Origin: CAVSJA01 sp963728145
GTDB taxonomy: Bacteria; Bacteroidota; Bacteroidia; Chitinophagales; Chitinophagaceae
Assembly (NCBI GenBank): GCA_963728145.1
Contig: CAVSJA010000007.1
Coordinates: 930,001-994,000 of the forward strand
Length of the DNA stretch: 64,000 nt
Reading direction: 5' to 3'
Both the position numbers and the translations under genes were made by a program. Under the pieces are notes generated by a model that was not told the origin of the DNA, ran no database searches, and saw nothing but the letters and a program-made list of their open reading frames with translations. Shown piece after piece: positions 51,644-59,326 of this stretch. Numbering within the stretch: position 1 is the stretch's first letter; every line of letters begins with the position of its first letter.

Positions 51644-51750
51644 TAGCAACAGGCAATATGCAATAGGCAATAGGCAATAAGCAACAGACAAGGACTAATG
51701 CATACTTATGAAAATTTGCCAATTGCCAATTGCCTATTGCCCATTGCTCC
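51644..51750. repeat. Facing TTGCCTA-type arrays upstream of the DinB-like gene
   Basis: Left part (about 51645-51687) has GGCAATA/GGCAATAAGCAA units. Right part (51716-51748) has the complementary TTGCCAA, TTGCCTA and TTGCCCA units. They face each other across about 28 bp and can form a hairpin. The unit is the one seen at 16932 and 58241. It lies between two divergent genes, so it may affect promoters and is not only a 3'-end element. Confidence 0.75.
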
Positions 51751-51812
51751 CAGGTCGCAATTCGCCCGCTAAATCGTCGTCTTTGCACATCATTCCGTAA
51801 CCTAATCATTAC

Positions 51813-51820
51813 TAAGTTTG
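51813..51820 (+). promoter_or_regulatory. Possible -7 box before the SRPBCC gene
   Basis: TAAGTTTG fits TAnnTTTG, 46 bp before the ATG at 51867. A TTTG stands 27 bp further upstream, longer than the usual spacing, so confidence is limited. Confidence 0.33.
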
Positions 51821-51866
51821 CCTTATCAAATTCAAATACAAATAACCACCATTAAAAAAGAAAAAA

Positions 51867-52292
51867 ATGACAACGCAAGAAAGAACAAAGATTACGGTCG
51901 AGAGCACTGTAAAGGCGCCGGTTGAAAAAGTATGGAAATTCTGGAATGGTCCCGACCATATTACAAAATGGGCATTTGCTTCACCGGAATGGCATACCCC
52001 GCGTGCCGAAAATGACCTCAGGGTAGGAGGTAGTTTTACCTCAAGAATGGAGGCAAAGGATGGCAGCATGGGCTTTGATTTTGCAGGAGTTTATGATGAT
52101 GTAAAACCAAATGAATACATAGCCTATACTATGGAAGATGGAAGAAGGGTTTCAATTAGATTCTCCGGCAAGGGAAACGAAACCAAAGTGGTAGAAACAT
52201 TTGAAGCCGAAAGCGAAAATCCTGTTGAAATGCAAAAAGGTGGTTGGCAAGCCATTCTCGATAATTTCAAAAATTATGTAGAAGCTAATTAA
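51867..52292 (+). CDS. SRPBCC/AHSA1-like protein
   Basis: 141 residues with the START-like cavity fold of the AHSA1 group: VESTVKAPVEKVWKFWNGPDHITKWAFASPEWH, then LRVGGSFTSRMEAKDG, GVYDDVKPNEYIAYTMEDGR and a final amphipathic helix GGWQAILDNFKNYVEA. Length is normal. The N-terminus is unusually well supported by an A-rich leader. Members bind hydrophobic ligands, and many are uncharacterised. No partner gene is obvious. Confidence 0.9.
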   Translation: MTTQERTKITVESTVKAPVEKVWKFWNGPDHITKWAFASPEWHTPRAENDLRVGGSFTSRMEAKDGSMGFDFAGVYDDVKPNEYIAYTMEDGRRVSIRFSGKGNETKVVETFEAESENPVEMQKGGWQAILDNFKNYVEAN

Positions 52293-52334
52293 TTATTGGC
52301 GAAACAAATCGCGATAGACCTTGCAATCAAGAAT

Positions 52335-52692
52335 AACCCCTTTAGGGGTTAAATCTTTGTAGAAAAACGCCACCCCCCTTGGACTAAGACCTACGGACAA
52401 TGTCATTAAGTTAAGATTCGTTGGCGATTATATTATTTAATAAGCCCAACCACCATCATGTTGCTTTAATAGGTTCGAACCCCTTTAGGGGTTCAATCTT
52501 TGTAGCAACTTCGGGTGTTGGCCAATTGTTTTTAAAAGATGAAATTGGAAAAACTACAGTGAAAAATGTTTTTCGATCTTTTCGTGATCAAAAAATTTTT
52601 CTAACTCCCTAAATCTCAGCTTGCGCTCCTACGGAGCTTGGAACCTATGGTGGATGGTTTTCTACAAAGATTAAACCCCTAAAGGGGTTTGC
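52335..52692. repeat. Three-copy CCCCTTTAGGGG palindromic repeat cluster
   Basis: The unit is ACCCCTTTAGGGGT followed by (T)AATCTTTGTAG. Copies lie at 52335-52366 and 52478-52505 in direct order and at 52656-52690 inverted. The outer two form an inverted pair about 290 bp apart, with related TGGACTAAGACCTACGGA and CTACGGAGCTTGGAACC stretches inside, so the 52293-52767 gap looks like a decayed small element. A 63-codon reading frame inside it is made of the repeats and is not taken as a gene. Confidence 0.7.
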
Positions 52693-52767
52693 ACTCACAA
52701 ACCCGAATAAGAAAAAAAATTCTGGTTTCAAATTATATTAACTACATTTAAGTATAATATCGAAACA

Positions 52768-53094
52768 ATGAGTCAATATTATCTAGGGGAATTCGAAGAA
52801 GTGGTTCTGCTAACAGTTGCCATTTTAAACAAAGAAGCATATGGTGTAGCGATCATTGAGGAGATCGAAAAACGAATGAAGAGGAAGGTTAGTGTTGGTG
52901 CGGTTCAAACAGTATTGAAAAGATTGGAGAATAAGGGCATGCTTAAGTCTGAATTCGGCGAAGCGACTAAAGTAAGAGGAGGGAAGCGGAAAAGGTATTT
53001 TGAATTGACTAAGTATGGAAAAAAAGTTTTACAAGAAGCAAAAGACCAGCGATTATCGCTATGGAATGCGATTCCTTCATTAGTATTTAAATGA
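52768..53094 (+). CDS. PadR-family transcriptional regulator
   Basis: 108 residues, a single winged-helix domain: LGEFEEVVLLTVAILNKEAYGVAIIEEIEKRM, then SVGAVQTVLKRLENKGMLKSEFGE and RGGKRKRYFELTKYGKKVL. Short PadR proteins of this kind in Bacteroidota pair with a following membrane protein that has a permease-prefix domain, as here, where the next gene starts 1 bp after the stop. It probably represses its own small operon. Confidence 0.9.
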   Translation: MSQYYLGEFEEVVLLTVAILNKEAYGVAIIEEIEKRMKRKVSVGAVQTVLKRLENKGMLKSEFGEATKVRGGKRKRYFELTKYGKKVLQEAKDQRLSLWNAIPSLVFK

Positions 53095-53095
53095 T

Positions 53096-54196
53096 ATGCA
53101 TAAACCTGAAAAAACCAGGCCGCCCCGAATTCCCCTTGCATTACTTCATTGGTGCAGCAATAGGGAACTATTGGAAGATATAGAAGGCGATTTATTGGAA
53201 AGATTTAATAGTAGATTGGAAATCGATGGTATCAATAAAGCGAGACGATTGTTTGCGAAAGATGTGTTCCAACTTCTTTTTTCAGGCTGGATGATTGATC
53301 AACTCTATCAAAAAATATTAAGAATGAAAAAGATTAACTGGATCAAATTACTTGCCGTTAACATTCTGTTGGTCTTTCTGATCGTCTCACCTTTTCTGCC
53401 GGGTCCTCCAAACCGGTTTGTTAACGGTCTTTCAATTTTAGGGCAAGCCATTGGCCTTGCCGGACTCTTGTTAGTACCAGTTGCCTTAATTTGGATCGTT
53501 TATGAAATCCGAAAAGGAAAGTTGGCTAATACGAAAATAAATTGGAAGGTTCCATACTTCCTCGCTATCACTTTCATCGTTATTGTTTTTTTGATCTTTG
53601 GTCTATTCGCAATTGCTATCTATTACATTGAAGGTTGGATTACCGGAACTTTGGTTTCTCTGGTTATTATTGCTGTGATGTGGCTTGTTCTTCAAGGCGT
53701 TTTAAGGTTGAGAAGAAAGGATGACAAACGCTTCAATCCAACGCCAATTTATTTATCTACGCTACCCGTTATTGCATTTCTAGCGAATCTTTTTATTGTA
53801 ACGCCGATTAGTGAATATAGCAGGAATGCTTCGATTCGTCAAGCGCAAGGATTGATCAATATGATAGAGGATTATAAATTCAGGGAAGGGGATTATCCTG
53901 AATCCATCGATGTTCTTCGGGAAAAATATAATACCCGGATCCCAAACCCAAAGGTCATGGGAGTTCTTAATTACCGATATAATAAGATCAATGAAGATTA
54001 CAGTCTATCCTTCAGTCAATGGCTGGAATGGGGTTCATTAGAAGTGATTGTACTCTACGACAAAAATAATCTCCGAAACAAACTGAAAGGGCGCTACGCC
54101 GAATGGAACTATAGTTTCGATCTCTGCCGCACAAAAGGCGCGTTCGCGTCATATGATACGAAGTTTGAGAATTGGAGATATTATTTGTGTGACTGA
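53096..54196 (+). CDS. Permease-prefix-domain membrane protein without an FtsX part
   Basis: 366 residues. The first ~75 match the prefix domain that usually starts FtsX-like ABC permeases next to PadR genes (RIPLALLHWCSNRELLEDIEGDLLERFN, AKDVFQLLF). The expected long permease is absent. Instead come five membrane segments, near 80-102, 115-140, 158-185, 189-212 and 230-248. A soluble C-terminal tail of about 110 residues (ASIRQAQGLINMIEDYKFREGDYPESIDVL) recalls the mature part of pilin/GspG-like proteins in pattern only. It is coupled to padR with 1 bp between. Function unknown. Confidence 0.78.
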   Translation: MHKPEKTRPPRIPLALLHWCSNRELLEDIEGDLLERFNSRLEIDGINKARRLFAKDVFQLLFSGWMIDQLYQKILRMKKINWIKLLAVNILLVFLIVSPFLPGPPNRFVNGLSILGQAIGLAGLLLVPVALIWIVYEIRKGKLANTKINWKVPYFLAITFIVIVFLIFGLFAIAIYYIEGWITGTLVSLVIIAVMWLVLQGVLRLRRKDDKRFNPTPIYLSTLPVIAFLANLFIVTPISEYSRNASIRQAQGLINMIEDYKFREGDYPESIDVLREKYNTRIPNPKVMGVLNYRYNKINEDYSLSFSQWLEWGSLEVIVLYDKNNLRNKLKGRYAEWNYSFDLCRTKGAFASYDTKFENWRYYLCD

Positions 54197-54252
54197 ACCC
54201 CCCAACCCCCTAACGCTTGCGCTAAAGCTTCAGCGTCGGCGCAAAGGGGGAG

Positions 54253-54424
54253 CAATAGTCAATTAGCAATGGGCAATAATCAATAATTAATAATCAATAA
54301 TTGACCGATGTGAAGCCGGCTCATGAATTATAAGCTGTTCTTTCCGGAAAAATTATTAATTATTTATTATTAATTATTGATTATTGACTCCCGACTCCCG
54401 ACTCCCAACTCCCAACTCCCGACT
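54253..54424. repeat. Facing A/T-rich arrays plus ACTCCCG heptads
   Basis: Left part 54268-54303 has AATAATCAATAATTAATAATCAATAATTG. The right part 54350-54387 is its complement (AATTATTAATTATTTATTATTAATTATTGATTATTG pattern), across about 45 bp. Directly after come six 7-bp units of ACTCCCG/ACTCCCA (54387-54424) that run into the promoter of the ankyrin gene. A separate GGGGGAGC/CCCCCTAA pair lies just before the left part. Confidence 0.75.
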
Positions 54425-54431
54425 ATCTTTG
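54424..54431 (+). promoter_or_regulatory. Probable -7 box of the ankyrin gene
   Basis: TATCTTTG matches TAnnTTTG exactly and ends 4 bp before the ATG at 54436. Transcription would begin at or after that ATG, so either the transcript is leaderless or translation begins at a later Met (54454 or 54472). Confidence 0.45.
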
Positions 54432-54435
54432 CACA

Positions 54436-55416
54436 ATGACGCAGCCCATCGAAATGTGCTCTACATATGAGATGTCGCTTTCAAATGGAGAGAGATCCAC
54501 TACTACCAATGTTTGGGAAACACTTACTGCAAGTAAGGAAGGAAACCTGGAGCGATTAAAAGCACTGGTAAAAGAAACTCCCGGTCTCATTTATGCGCAG
54601 TACAATTATACTCCGCCAATTCATTTCGCAGTCAGGGAAGGGCATATTGAAATGGTACGATATATTCTTGAGAAAGGAGCGCTGGATGAGCATTATATCA
54701 CCTATCCATTTAAAGATAGCCTGTTGACATTGGCGGAGGAAAGAGGTTATAAAGAAATCGCCAACATCTTAAAATATTATCTGAGTGATCATTCTCTTCA
54801 AAAATACCAGGGTGACAATGGTGAGATTTTTTACAATCGTACGGCTATTGCGGAAGAATTTCAAAAAGCGGTTAATAAAGTTCAATACAAAAGAGTGAAG
54901 GAAATACTACAGGAACATCCTGACCTGGCTCACGATGAAAGCTTTTCATGGGGAGAAGGAATTCTCATGATGCCATCTAATATGCGTGACCTGAAGCTGA
55001 TTGAATTATTGATGATTCATGGAGCTAGTGTTCCTCCTGTTTCTAAATGGGGAAGGTTTTATTATTTTAAACATTTTAAAATTGCAGAATACCTGATCAA
55101 GAACGGGATGGATCCTAATCACCGAACATGGCATGAGGTGAGATTATTGCATGATATGGCACAGGAAGGGGATATTGACAAGGCCAAACTTTTGCTGGAC
55201 CATGGCGCTGAAATTGATCCAATAGAAGAAGAGTATCATTCAACTCCACTTGGACTTGCCTCCAGATGGGGGTATAAAAAAATGGTTGAATACCTGTTGA
55301 AGCGTGGTGCTGATCCAAATAAGGCAGGCAAGCCCTGGGCAAAACCATTGGAGTGGGCAAAAAGGAGAGGTCATACTATAATTGAAAAGATGCTTCGGGA
55401 GGCTGGCGCTGAATGA
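54436..55416 (+). CDS. Ankyrin-repeat protein
   Basis: Up to 326 residues with no signal peptide. Ankyrin units are seen early (TPPIHFAVREGHIEMVRYILEKGA) and late (HDMAQEGDIDKAKLLLDHGAEI, TPLGLASRWGYKKMVEYLLKRGADPN, PLEWAKRRGHTIIEKMLREAGAE). The middle part (NRTAIAEEFQKAVNKVQYKRVKEILQEHPDLA) contains more diverged units. These proteins bind other proteins, and the partner is unknown. The promoter box suggests the true start may be Met7 (54454) or Met13 (54472). The stop codon is the first part of a GAACAG repeat array. Confidence 0.85.
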   Translation: MTQPIEMCSTYEMSLSNGERSTTTNVWETLTASKEGNLERLKALVKETPGLIYAQYNYTPPIHFAVREGHIEMVRYILEKGALDEHYITYPFKDSLLTLAEERGYKEIANILKYYLSDHSLQKYQGDNGEIFYNRTAIAEEFQKAVNKVQYKRVKEILQEHPDLAHDESFSWGEGILMMPSNMRDLKLIELLMIHGASVPPVSKWGRFYYFKHFKIAEYLIKNGMDPNHRTWHEVRLLHDMAQEGDIDKAKLLLDHGAEIDPIEEEYHSTPLGLASRWGYKKMVEYLLKRGADPNKAGKPWAKPLEWAKRRGHTIIEKMLREAGAE

Positions 55417-55494
55417 ACAGAAGAACAGATGAACAGAAGAACAGATGAACAGCAGAACAGTAGAACAGTAGAATAGTAGAACAGTAGAACAGTA
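55415..55494. repeat. Ten tandem 8-bp GAACAGNN units
   Basis: Ten head-to-tail octamers (GAACAGAA, GAACAGAT, GAACAGTA and one GAATAGTA). The first unit overlaps the TGA stop of the ankyrin gene. No complementary array faces it. It differs in unit length and sequence from the other arrays of the window. Confidence 0.85.
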
Positions 55495-55520
55495 GAATGG
55501 TCCAAGGACCTACTTCTTCA

Positions 55521-55600
55521 CGCACTTGGTGCAAGCAGTTCCGGCGATTAATTAATGCAACTTACATCCGTTGGGACTAAGCCGGAATCGCTTGTGTCCG
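55521..55600. repeat. Interspersed ~75-bp palindromic repeat, copy 2
   Basis: Arms GCAAGCAGTTCCGGCGATTAA and TAAGCCGGAATCGCTTG enclose about 25 bp. Layout and arm sequence match the copy at 16983-17056 (shared CAAGC, TCCG, CGATTAA, CGGA, CGCTTGTG). It lies between the octamer array and the carboxylesterase end. Confidence 0.62.
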
Positions 55601-55662
55601 AGACCCTTTTTGATTGAGTGATCTGTCGCCCTTCAGGCAGCCGACCAACAACCTTTGAAAAA

Positions 55663-57288
55663 CTATTTTTTATTTCCATATGCTTTATCTAGAAAAATGT
55701 ACCTCGCGTCATCCTTCGCCTTCACATTTTTTGACTCTACATCGATGATCATTACATCCGGATTTGGATCATCTGCCTTTGCTGCTTTCCATTCAGGTAA
55801 TTTAGAGCCATTGGGATTACCGTTGATGATAAAATTGGCAAAATAGTTCAGCATGGTTTCTGAAACCTTGTAGTCATCCGCAGTCCATGCATAATCTTTT
55901 ACGAGATGAAGATTTCCCATGCAATATTCAATTTCGCAAGCATGTGGTGCGCCGATAGGTTCAGGCATTCTGAATGAACCCGAAGTAGTTCCACCTGCAA
56001 GACCAGGTGTCAATTGCTGATTGACCAATGGAGGACGGAGTTTGCTGTATAAATATCGATAGACGGGTTTGTCACTGTTCTTTCTATGTAAATCAAACCA
56101 CTTCCATGTACTATAAGAAATAAAACGGTCTGATGCAAGCGAAGTAGCCGACCATTCGATCTCTTTGGGATTGCTGTGAGGATAAAGTTTCAATACTTCC
56201 TCATAATCTTTTGGGTAAAGCTGTTTTATAGTACTGACATAGTTTTCTTCTGTGAAAGTTTTTCCCTGCATAACTGCTCCTCCGGGAATTTCCGCAGAAT
56301 TCCATCCCAATAATAATGGTATCATTGCCTGCTTCTTTGATTCAAATATCTCAGTGAGTGATGCGGTAAGAAAATAACCGTCGATCACAACAGGAAATCC
56401 GAAACGACGTGATTCAGTATACAATTCAAACACTTCGCGTGTACTTAATTTTCTTAACTCAGCCAATGTCGGATAACCAGCTTTTGTAGCAAAATCCAAT
56501 CCTATCTTTTCTGCGTCTGAAAGCTTTACCGGAGCGAGTGTCGGGTTAATGCCAGCACCACTTTCTCCAATAGCTCCTGCGATCATGTCTTTCGCAAGTG
56601 GAGAAGCCATTTGATAGCTTACCGATATTGATCCTGCTGATTCGCCTGCAATAGTAACTTTCTTTGGGTCACCTCCAAAAGCCGCAATATTTTTTTGAAC
56701 CCATCTTAATCCGGCAAGCTGGTCAAGCAATCCATAATTACCTGAAGCCTTATACGAAGCTTCCTTGCTCAATTCAGGATGTGCGAAGAAGCCGAATATA
56801 TTTAACCGGTAGTTAACCGTTACTACAACAATACCTTTCTTCGCCATGCTTTCTCCATCGTAACGCGGTTCAGATCCATCTCCCGCAACAAACCCTCCAC
56901 CATAGAAGTAAACCAGTACAGGAAGATTTTTTGTATTGCGTTTTGCGGGAGTCCATACATTTAAATAAAGGCAATCTTCACTCAATCCATCAGAGCGGCT
57001 GCTCATATCTCCAAATACAATTCCTTGTACCGGTCGCGGCCCAAATTTCTTTGTCGGTTTCACACCTGTCCAGTTATCTAATGGTTGGGGCGCTTTCCAA
57101 CGCAATGATCCTACAGGAGGTTTTGCAAAAGGAATTCCTGCATAAAGTTGTACACCTGATTTTGTATCATAATTACCTTCAATAATTCCATTCTCGATCT
57201 TTGTTTGTATGGGCATATTGAAATTTGTTTGGGCTATCGTGGCAAAGCAGATCGTATCTAGCAAAACAAAAAGAAAAAACTTGCGCAT
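55663..57288 (-). CDS. Type B carboxylesterase (PnbA-like), secreted
   Basis: 541 residues with a signal peptide ending TIAQ. It is a full-length carboxylesterase type B: YAGIPFAKPPVGSLRWKAPQP, SEDCLYLNVWTPA, VLVYFYGGGFVAGDGS with the oxyanion loop, nucleophile elbow IAGESAGSISV, and the late region APHACEIEYCMGN holding the catalytic His. It hydrolyses carboxylic esters, possibly aromatic or plant-derived. Whether it belongs to lignocellulose use is unclear, since it stands outside the xylan run. Its leader region is bounded by a REP-like element. Confidence 0.9.
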   Translation of the reverse strand: MRKFFLFVLLDTICFATIAQTNFNMPIQTKIENGIIEGNYDTKSGVQLYAGIPFAKPPVGSLRWKAPQPLDNWTGVKPTKKFGPRPVQGIVFGDMSSRSDGLSEDCLYLNVWTPAKRNTKNLPVLVYFYGGGFVAGDGSEPRYDGESMAKKGIVVVTVNYRLNIFGFFAHPELSKEASYKASGNYGLLDQLAGLRWVQKNIAAFGGDPKKVTIAGESAGSISVSYQMASPLAKDMIAGAIGESGAGINPTLAPVKLSDAEKIGLDFATKAGYPTLAELRKLSTREVFELYTESRRFGFPVVIDGYFLTASLTEIFESKKQAMIPLLLGWNSAEIPGGAVMQGKTFTEENYVSTIKQLYPKDYEEVLKLYPHSNPKEIEWSATSLASDRFISYSTWKWFDLHRKNSDKPVYRYLYSKLRPPLVNQQLTPGLAGGTTSGSFRMPEPIGAPHACEIEYCMGNLHLVKDYAWTADDYKVSETMLNYFANFIINGNPNGSKLPEWKAAKADDPNPDVMIIDVESKNVKAKDDARYIFLDKAYGNKK

Positions 57289-57383
57289 AGAAGTATGTTT
57301 AACAATTATTGTCTCAAACTAAGACAATGATAACTAAAAGGTAATTATTAGAAAAATCGTATTCCCTCCAATTGCCTCCGTGT

Positions 57384-57444
57384 CGTCATCCCCACGAAAG
57401 TGGGGACCTTGTCCTCCGAGGTTCCCGCTTTCGCGGGAATGACG
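57384..57444. repeat. REP-like double hairpin
   Basis: Two hairpins in inverted order: CCCCAC-GAAA-GTGGGG (57390-57405) and TTCCCGC-TTTC-GCGGGAA (57422-57439), flanked by CGTCAT and ATGACG. The halves are also imperfect inverted copies of each other. This GTCATTCCCGCGAAAGCGGG type of element is widespread among unrelated bacteria. It sits between two divergent genes. Confidence 0.75.
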
Positions 57445-57512
57445 GCCTCGAAGGACACGGATAACACGGAAGGAATATTGTAGATTTGGCGAAACCTTAC
57501 AATTTTTTCCGA

Positions 57513-58199
57513 ATGAAAATTCAAATCAACCAGCTGCAAAGCGCGCTTGAAATGCTTGAAGAGGAAAAATTGATGAATAACGAGGAGTTCTCCCTGGCAA
57601 ATTCATTGGAGCAAAATAATTTTGTCTTTCTCCCGCAACTCGAAATAGCGGATAGTATCCATTTTCATATTCATGTACCAGATATTGAAAAGCTGAATGA
57701 AAAGCTGTTTTTTGCCAGAGGAGCTGTAGTAGAAAATAAAAAGGAAGGATATGTAAAGTATGGATTTCCTGGCGGAATAAAGTGCATCTTCTCTCATATC
57801 CCAGTTGCGCAAAAGGAACAATCTTCATTCCCATCCTGCCAGGCTTATCTCGATCATATAGGCATAGATATTCGTTCAGAGGATAAGTCATCTTACATCC
57901 TATTTCAGCAGATACCATTGATTGCAGCGCAGAATGATTTTTATTTCAAAAGGCAAGGTGATGGAGTAGATGTCGTCAAGTGTTGCCATATGCAGGTCAA
58001 AGAAAAATACTGGGTCTATGCAGGAAAGAATGTGAACTACGAATTTGCATTCGGTCCGCTTGTAATTCATGAAAGCGGATTCGGAATTGATCTTCGTCCT
58101 GCAAATCCATTTAACAAAGCAATTGTTGAAGAAACCGAATCTTGTTGTGGACAGCCAGAAGCCACAGCAGTTCCAAAAATTTTCATCAATCAGAATTGA
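57513..58199 (+). CDS. Hypothetical protein, possibly VOC-like
   Basis: About 228 residues from the ATG at 57513. An in-frame ATG at 57486 lies nearer to the REP element. No signal peptide. The pattern [44 protein letters not shown] followed later by [23 protein letters not shown] hints at two glyoxalase-type beta-alpha-beta modules, with His in matching spots. The match is by eye and weak. A CCG tail ([11 protein letters not shown]) could bind metal. It ends just before the 29-unit heptad array. Confidence 0.6.
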   Translation: MKIQINQLQSALEMLEEEKLMNNEEFSLANSLEQNNFVFLPQLEIADSIHFHIHVPDIEKLNEKLFFARGAVVENKKEGYVKYGFPGGIKCIFSHIPVAQKEQSSFPSCQAYLDHIGIDIRSEDKSSYILFQQIPLIAAQNDFYFKRQGDGVDVVKCCHMQVKEKYWVYAGKNVNYEFAFGPLVIHESGFGIDLRPANPFNKAIVEETESCCGQPEATAVPKIFINQN

Positions 58200-58240
58200 C
58201 CTTATCGGTTACAAATCTCCGGCAACCAGCAATACTTTTT

Positions 58241-58443
58241 TTGCCTCTTGCCTTTTGCCTCTTGCCTCTTGTCTATTGCCTATTGCTTATTGCTTATTGC
58301 CTATTGCTTATTGCTTATTGCCTATTGCTTATTGCCTCTTGCCTCTTGTCTATTGCCTCTTGTCTATTGCCTATTGCCTATTGCCTATTGCCTATTGCTT
58401 ATTGCTTATTGCCTATTGCCTATTGCCCATTGCCCATTGCCTT
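58241..58443. repeat. 29 tandem heptads TTGCCTA/TTGCTTA/TTGCCTC
   Basis: Twenty-nine 7-bp units run in perfect phase over 203 bp, always TTG followed by variable CCTA, CTTA, CCTC, TCTA or CCCA. Because the unit length is not a multiple of three and has no stop on the plus strand, it creates false open frames. The last three to four units overlap the end of the GNAT gene and supply its stop codon. Shorter arrays of the same heptad are at 16932 and 51644. Confidence 0.92.
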
Positions 58444-59172
58444 CAAATCACCCTTCAACCTAAATCCGCAAATCCTCAATCCAGCTTTTAAAAGAGTTGC
58501 CTTGGATACCTGATTATTGATATTGCATCTCGCGGCGGGTACGCGGTCTAACTTTCTGATCTCTTTTTTTAGTTCCTGCACGATCAGGCTTCCCAGGCCT
58601 TTTCCGCGATGGGCTTCCTTCACAGCCATATAAATATCTGCATAGGGGAAATTATAATTCAATAAAAAACCACCGCTCGCTGCTAATTCGCCATTCAATT
58701 CGATGACAAAATCACTGTCATCATCCTCCAACTTATCTTCATTGGTCTTTCTGCGGAATGCGGCTCCGGGAATTGTAAGATTAGATTCAAAATGGTCTTC
58801 AAAGAGTATTGCTTCAGCCCGGATGTTTTGAGAATGCTTGTATAACATTTCGATCAATTGAGGATCGTTAGTCTGTCCTTCGATCATGGAAGCATTACAG
58901 ATAACCATGAACTTTCGAAATATTTCATCGGCATGCTTTCGATAATCCTGCAAAAGGTAAAATTCGAATATAGTATCCCGGTCTTCCCGGCGGTCAGTTC
59001 CCCAAACGCAGGCATAACCTGCGGTTGAACTATCATTCATTATAATATAATCGTCCGACCAACCATAATAGTGGCATTTATCGCAAACGAATTGCATTCG
59101 GGTTTCCTGGAGAAATAGATTTCGAAGTTCACGGATTGCAGGCAAATTGGTTTTTTCGATTTTGAACTCCAT
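58420..59172 (-). CDS. GNAT-family N-acetyltransferase
   Basis: About 250 residues from the ATG at 59172 (an ATG five codons upstream at 59187 is equally possible). The C-terminal GNAT core shows [45 protein letters not shown] with the acetyl-CoA R/Q-x-x-G-x-G/A loop, and [17 protein letters not shown]. The N-terminal half ([18 protein letters not shown]) is a diverged second GNAT-like module with a Cys pair. Substrate unknown. The last residues (KAMGNGQ) and the stop codon are encoded by the heptad array, so the original end may have been replaced. Confidence 0.82.
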   Translation of the reverse strand: MEFKIEKTNLPAIRELRNLFLQETRMQFVCDKCHYYGWSDDYIIMNDSSTAGYACVWGTDRREDRDTIFEFYLLQDYRKHADEIFRKFMVICNASMIEGQTNDPQLIEMLYKHSQNIRAEAILFEDHFESNLTIPGAAFRRKTNEDKLEDDDSDFVIELNGELAASGGFLLNYNFPYADIYMAVKEAHRGKGLGSLIVQELKKEIRKLDRVPAARCNINNQVSKATLLKAGLRICGFRLKGDLKAMGNGQ

Positions 59173-59326
59173 GACTTGTACAGGCATTGAGGTTCAAAAA
59201 TGCGTGAAAAATGTTTTTCTCCCTAATCTGAATCCTGGATTTAGTTAAAGCAGGGGATTTTTGAATAAATTTATCCTCTTGTTTTCTAATTAAGAATGTC
59301 TGCTGCTTTTTCAATTAACTTGATGA

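Noticed and set aside
52421..52612. 63-codon plus-strand frame
   Set aside because: Its codons come from the CCCCTTTAGGGG repeat copies and it shows no family pattern.
58241..58443. CRISPR array
   Set aside because: Units are 7 bp without spacers and no cas genes are near.
58069..58513. Long plus-strand open frames with a Cys-Leu-Leu-Pro-Ile-Ala-Tyr periodic sequence
   Set aside because: They are translations of the 7-bp repeat array, which lacks stops in every plus-strand frame. No start context and no homology.
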